The notes beneath the pieces are model-generated. The model was given only the letters and a program-made list of their open reading frames with translations, had not been told where the DNA came from and searched no databases. The position numbers and the translations under genes are program-made. This document shows positions 4,524 to 5,217 of a DNA stretch of 5,217 nt, piece by piece. Numbering within the stretch: position 1 is the first letter of the stretch; every line of letters begins with the position of its first letter. Location of the stretch: contig JAIYAI010000759.1 of NCBI GenBank assembly GCA_027489135.1, positions 1 through 5,217 of the forward strand. The letters are read 5' to 3'. The DNA is from Acetobacteraceae bacterium (GTDB lineage: Bacteria > Pseudomonadota > Alphaproteobacteria > Acetobacterales > Acetobacteraceae).

Positions 4524-4660
4524 CCCGCGATGCCCGACACCCACGCCCCTGTGCTGCCGCCAGGATCCGGCCCCGCGGACCGCGCATGGCCCGCCGGCAT
4601 CACCCGCATCCCCTACTGGGTCTACCAGGATGCGGAGGTGCTGAAGCACGAGCAGCGGAC
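4471..4660. repeat. Intact-gene copy of the Rieske leader/start repeat (partner 3065-3260)
   Basis: This is the source-side partner of the Rieske relic. The noncoding part (4471-4529) is more conserved between the copies (56/59 identical) than the coding part (about 84%), with 4501-4528 exact. The right boundary falls at GCGGAC (4655-4660), which matches the relic's junction sequence GCGGAC (3255-3260) and GCGGA in parC (546-550). Confidence 0.88.
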
Positions 4661-5217
4661 ACTCTTCGAAGGCCCGGTCTGGAATTTCCTCGCCCTGGAA
4701 GCGGAGATCCCCAACAAGGGCGACTACCGCGCCACCTTCGTCGGATCGATGCCCGTCGTCGTCGTGCGCGGCGAGGCCGGCGCCATCCACGCCTTCGAGA
4801 ACCGCTGCGTCCATCGCGGCGCGCTGATCGTGCTCGACGATGCCGGCACGGCGAAGGACTTCACCTGCGCCTACCATGCCTGGCGCTACGACCTGGAAGG
4901 GCATCTCTGCTCGGTCGCCTTCCAGCGCGGCGTGAACGGCAAGGGCGGCATGCCGGCCGACTTCAAGGTCGAGGGCCAGGGACCGCGGCGGCTGCGCACC
5001 ACCACCATCGGCGGCCTCGTCTTCGGCACGCTGTCTGACGCGACGCCCGACATCGACACCTATCTCGGCGCCGGGGTTGCGGCGAAGCTGCGCCGCGTGC
5101 TGAACCGGCCGGTCGAGATCCTGGGCCGGTTCAGCCAGCCCATGCCGAACAACTGGAAGCTCTACGCGGAGAACGTCCGGGACACCTACCACGCCTCCCT
5201 GCTGCACAGCTTCTTCA
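4530..5217 (+). CDS. Rieske non-heme iron oxygenase, alpha subunit, N-terminal part; 3' end outside the window
   Basis: This is the catalytic large subunit of an aromatic-ring hydroxylating oxygenase, of which 229 codons are visible; family members are usually 420-450 residues. Rieske [2Fe-2S] ligands are Cys93-x-His95 (NRCVHRGA) and Cys113-xx-His116 (CAYHAWRYDLEG), 17 residues apart. The start of the catalytic domain, NNWKLYAENVRDTYHASLLH (207-226), supplies Asp218, the electron-transfer bridge, and the iron ligands His221 and His226. The third iron ligand, an acidic residue, lies beyond the window. RIPYWVYQDAE, EGPVWNFLALEAEIPNKGDY and the later GVNGKGGMPADF resemble salicylate 5-hydroxylase and anthranilate dioxygenase large subunits (NagG/AndAc-type). 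The exact substrate cannot be read from this part. The small subunit, ferredoxin and reductase would be expected downstream. The start is supported by GGGAGGA 6 nt upstream. The gene's own promoter region and first codons recur as a relic at 3065-3260. Confidence 0.94.
   Translation, partial: MPDTHAPVLPPGSGPADRAWPAGITRIPYWVYQDAEVLKHEQRTLFEGPVWNFLALEAEIPNKGDYRATFVGSMPVVVVRGEAGAIHAFENRCVHRGALIVLDDAGTAKDFTCAYHAWRYDLEGHLCSVAFQRGVNGKGGMPADFKVEGQGPRRLRTTTIGGLVFGTLSDATPDIDTYLGAGVAAKLRRVLNRPVEILGRFSQPMPNNWKLYAENVRDTYHASLLHSFF

Noticed and set aside
3863..4609. Minus-strand open frame (248 codons) opposite the substrate-binding protein gene
   Set aside because: It runs across the end of one gene, the intergenic region and the start of the next, without any domain; antisense shadow.
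4479..5207. Minus-strand open frame opposite the Rieske oxygenase
   Set aside because: No recognisable motifs and compositional bias of an antisense frame; the plus strand carries complete Rieske and iron-ligand motifs.

Overview
This is very GC-rich bacterial DNA. The ParC N-terminus, with its motifs YHPHGDVAVYEAL and GNFGNIDGDNAAAMRYTEAR, is of the alphaproteobacterial type. Together with the tripartite-type substrate-binding protein (PF04392) and a ring-hydroxylating dioxygenase, it suggests a soil or water alphaproteobacterium, perhaps Acetobacteraceae (Roseomonas-like). The taxon is an inference from protein flavour, not a database result.

Layout, left to right. (1) 1-599, minus strand: the 5' end of parC (topoisomerase IV subunit A), running off the window. 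(2) 600-725: a divergent intergenic region with the parC leader and a likely autoregulated promoter for the next operon. (3) 726-1363, plus strand: a vapB-vapC toxin-antitoxin pair with a GTGA stop/start overlap. (4) 1361-1376: a small perfect hairpin that contains the stop codons of both converging genes. (5) 1374-2921, minus strand: a 515-aa heme peroxidase of the cyclooxygenase/alpha-dioxygenase type. The catalytic tyrosine and proximal histidine are present, but Asp sits where the distal histidine should be. (6) 2922-3472: no intact gene. It holds the peroxidase promoter region, then a composite relic made of the promoter and first ~44 codons of a Rieske oxygenase gene (plus strand) joined head-to-head to the first ~18 codons and leader of a parC gene (minus strand). 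A leader with a 9-bp inverted repeat for the next gene follows. (7) 3473-4438, plus strand: an exported ABC substrate-binding protein (PF04392 family) with no permease or ATPase gene beside it here. (8) 4530 to the end, plus strand: the first 229 codons of a Rieske non-heme iron oxygenase alpha subunit, resembling salicylate/anthranilate-type oxygenases.

The most interesting structure is large-scale. The parC start region (547-668) recurs at 3256-3377, about 80% identical without gaps. The Rieske promoter and start region (4471-4660) recurs at 3065-3260. The two partial copies meet at 3255-3260 in GCGGA(C), a short sequence also found at the matching places in both intact genes. The window therefore reads as parC-[vapBC, peroxidase]-Rieske' joined to 'parC-[SBP]-Rieske: two versions of one locus, with different cargo between the same flanking genes, fused end to end. 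The differences in the Rieske relic are largely synonymous over its best-conserved stretch, so that copy seems to have diverged as a working gene before it was cut. This fits acquisition of a homeologous segment by homologous exchange in parC at one end and microhomology joining at the other better than it fits a simple duplication.

No CRISPR array, RNA gene or transposase is visible. The genes do not form one pathway. parC is housekeeping, vapBC may stabilise the adjoining segment, and the peroxidase, SBP and oxygenase are accessory metabolic genes.
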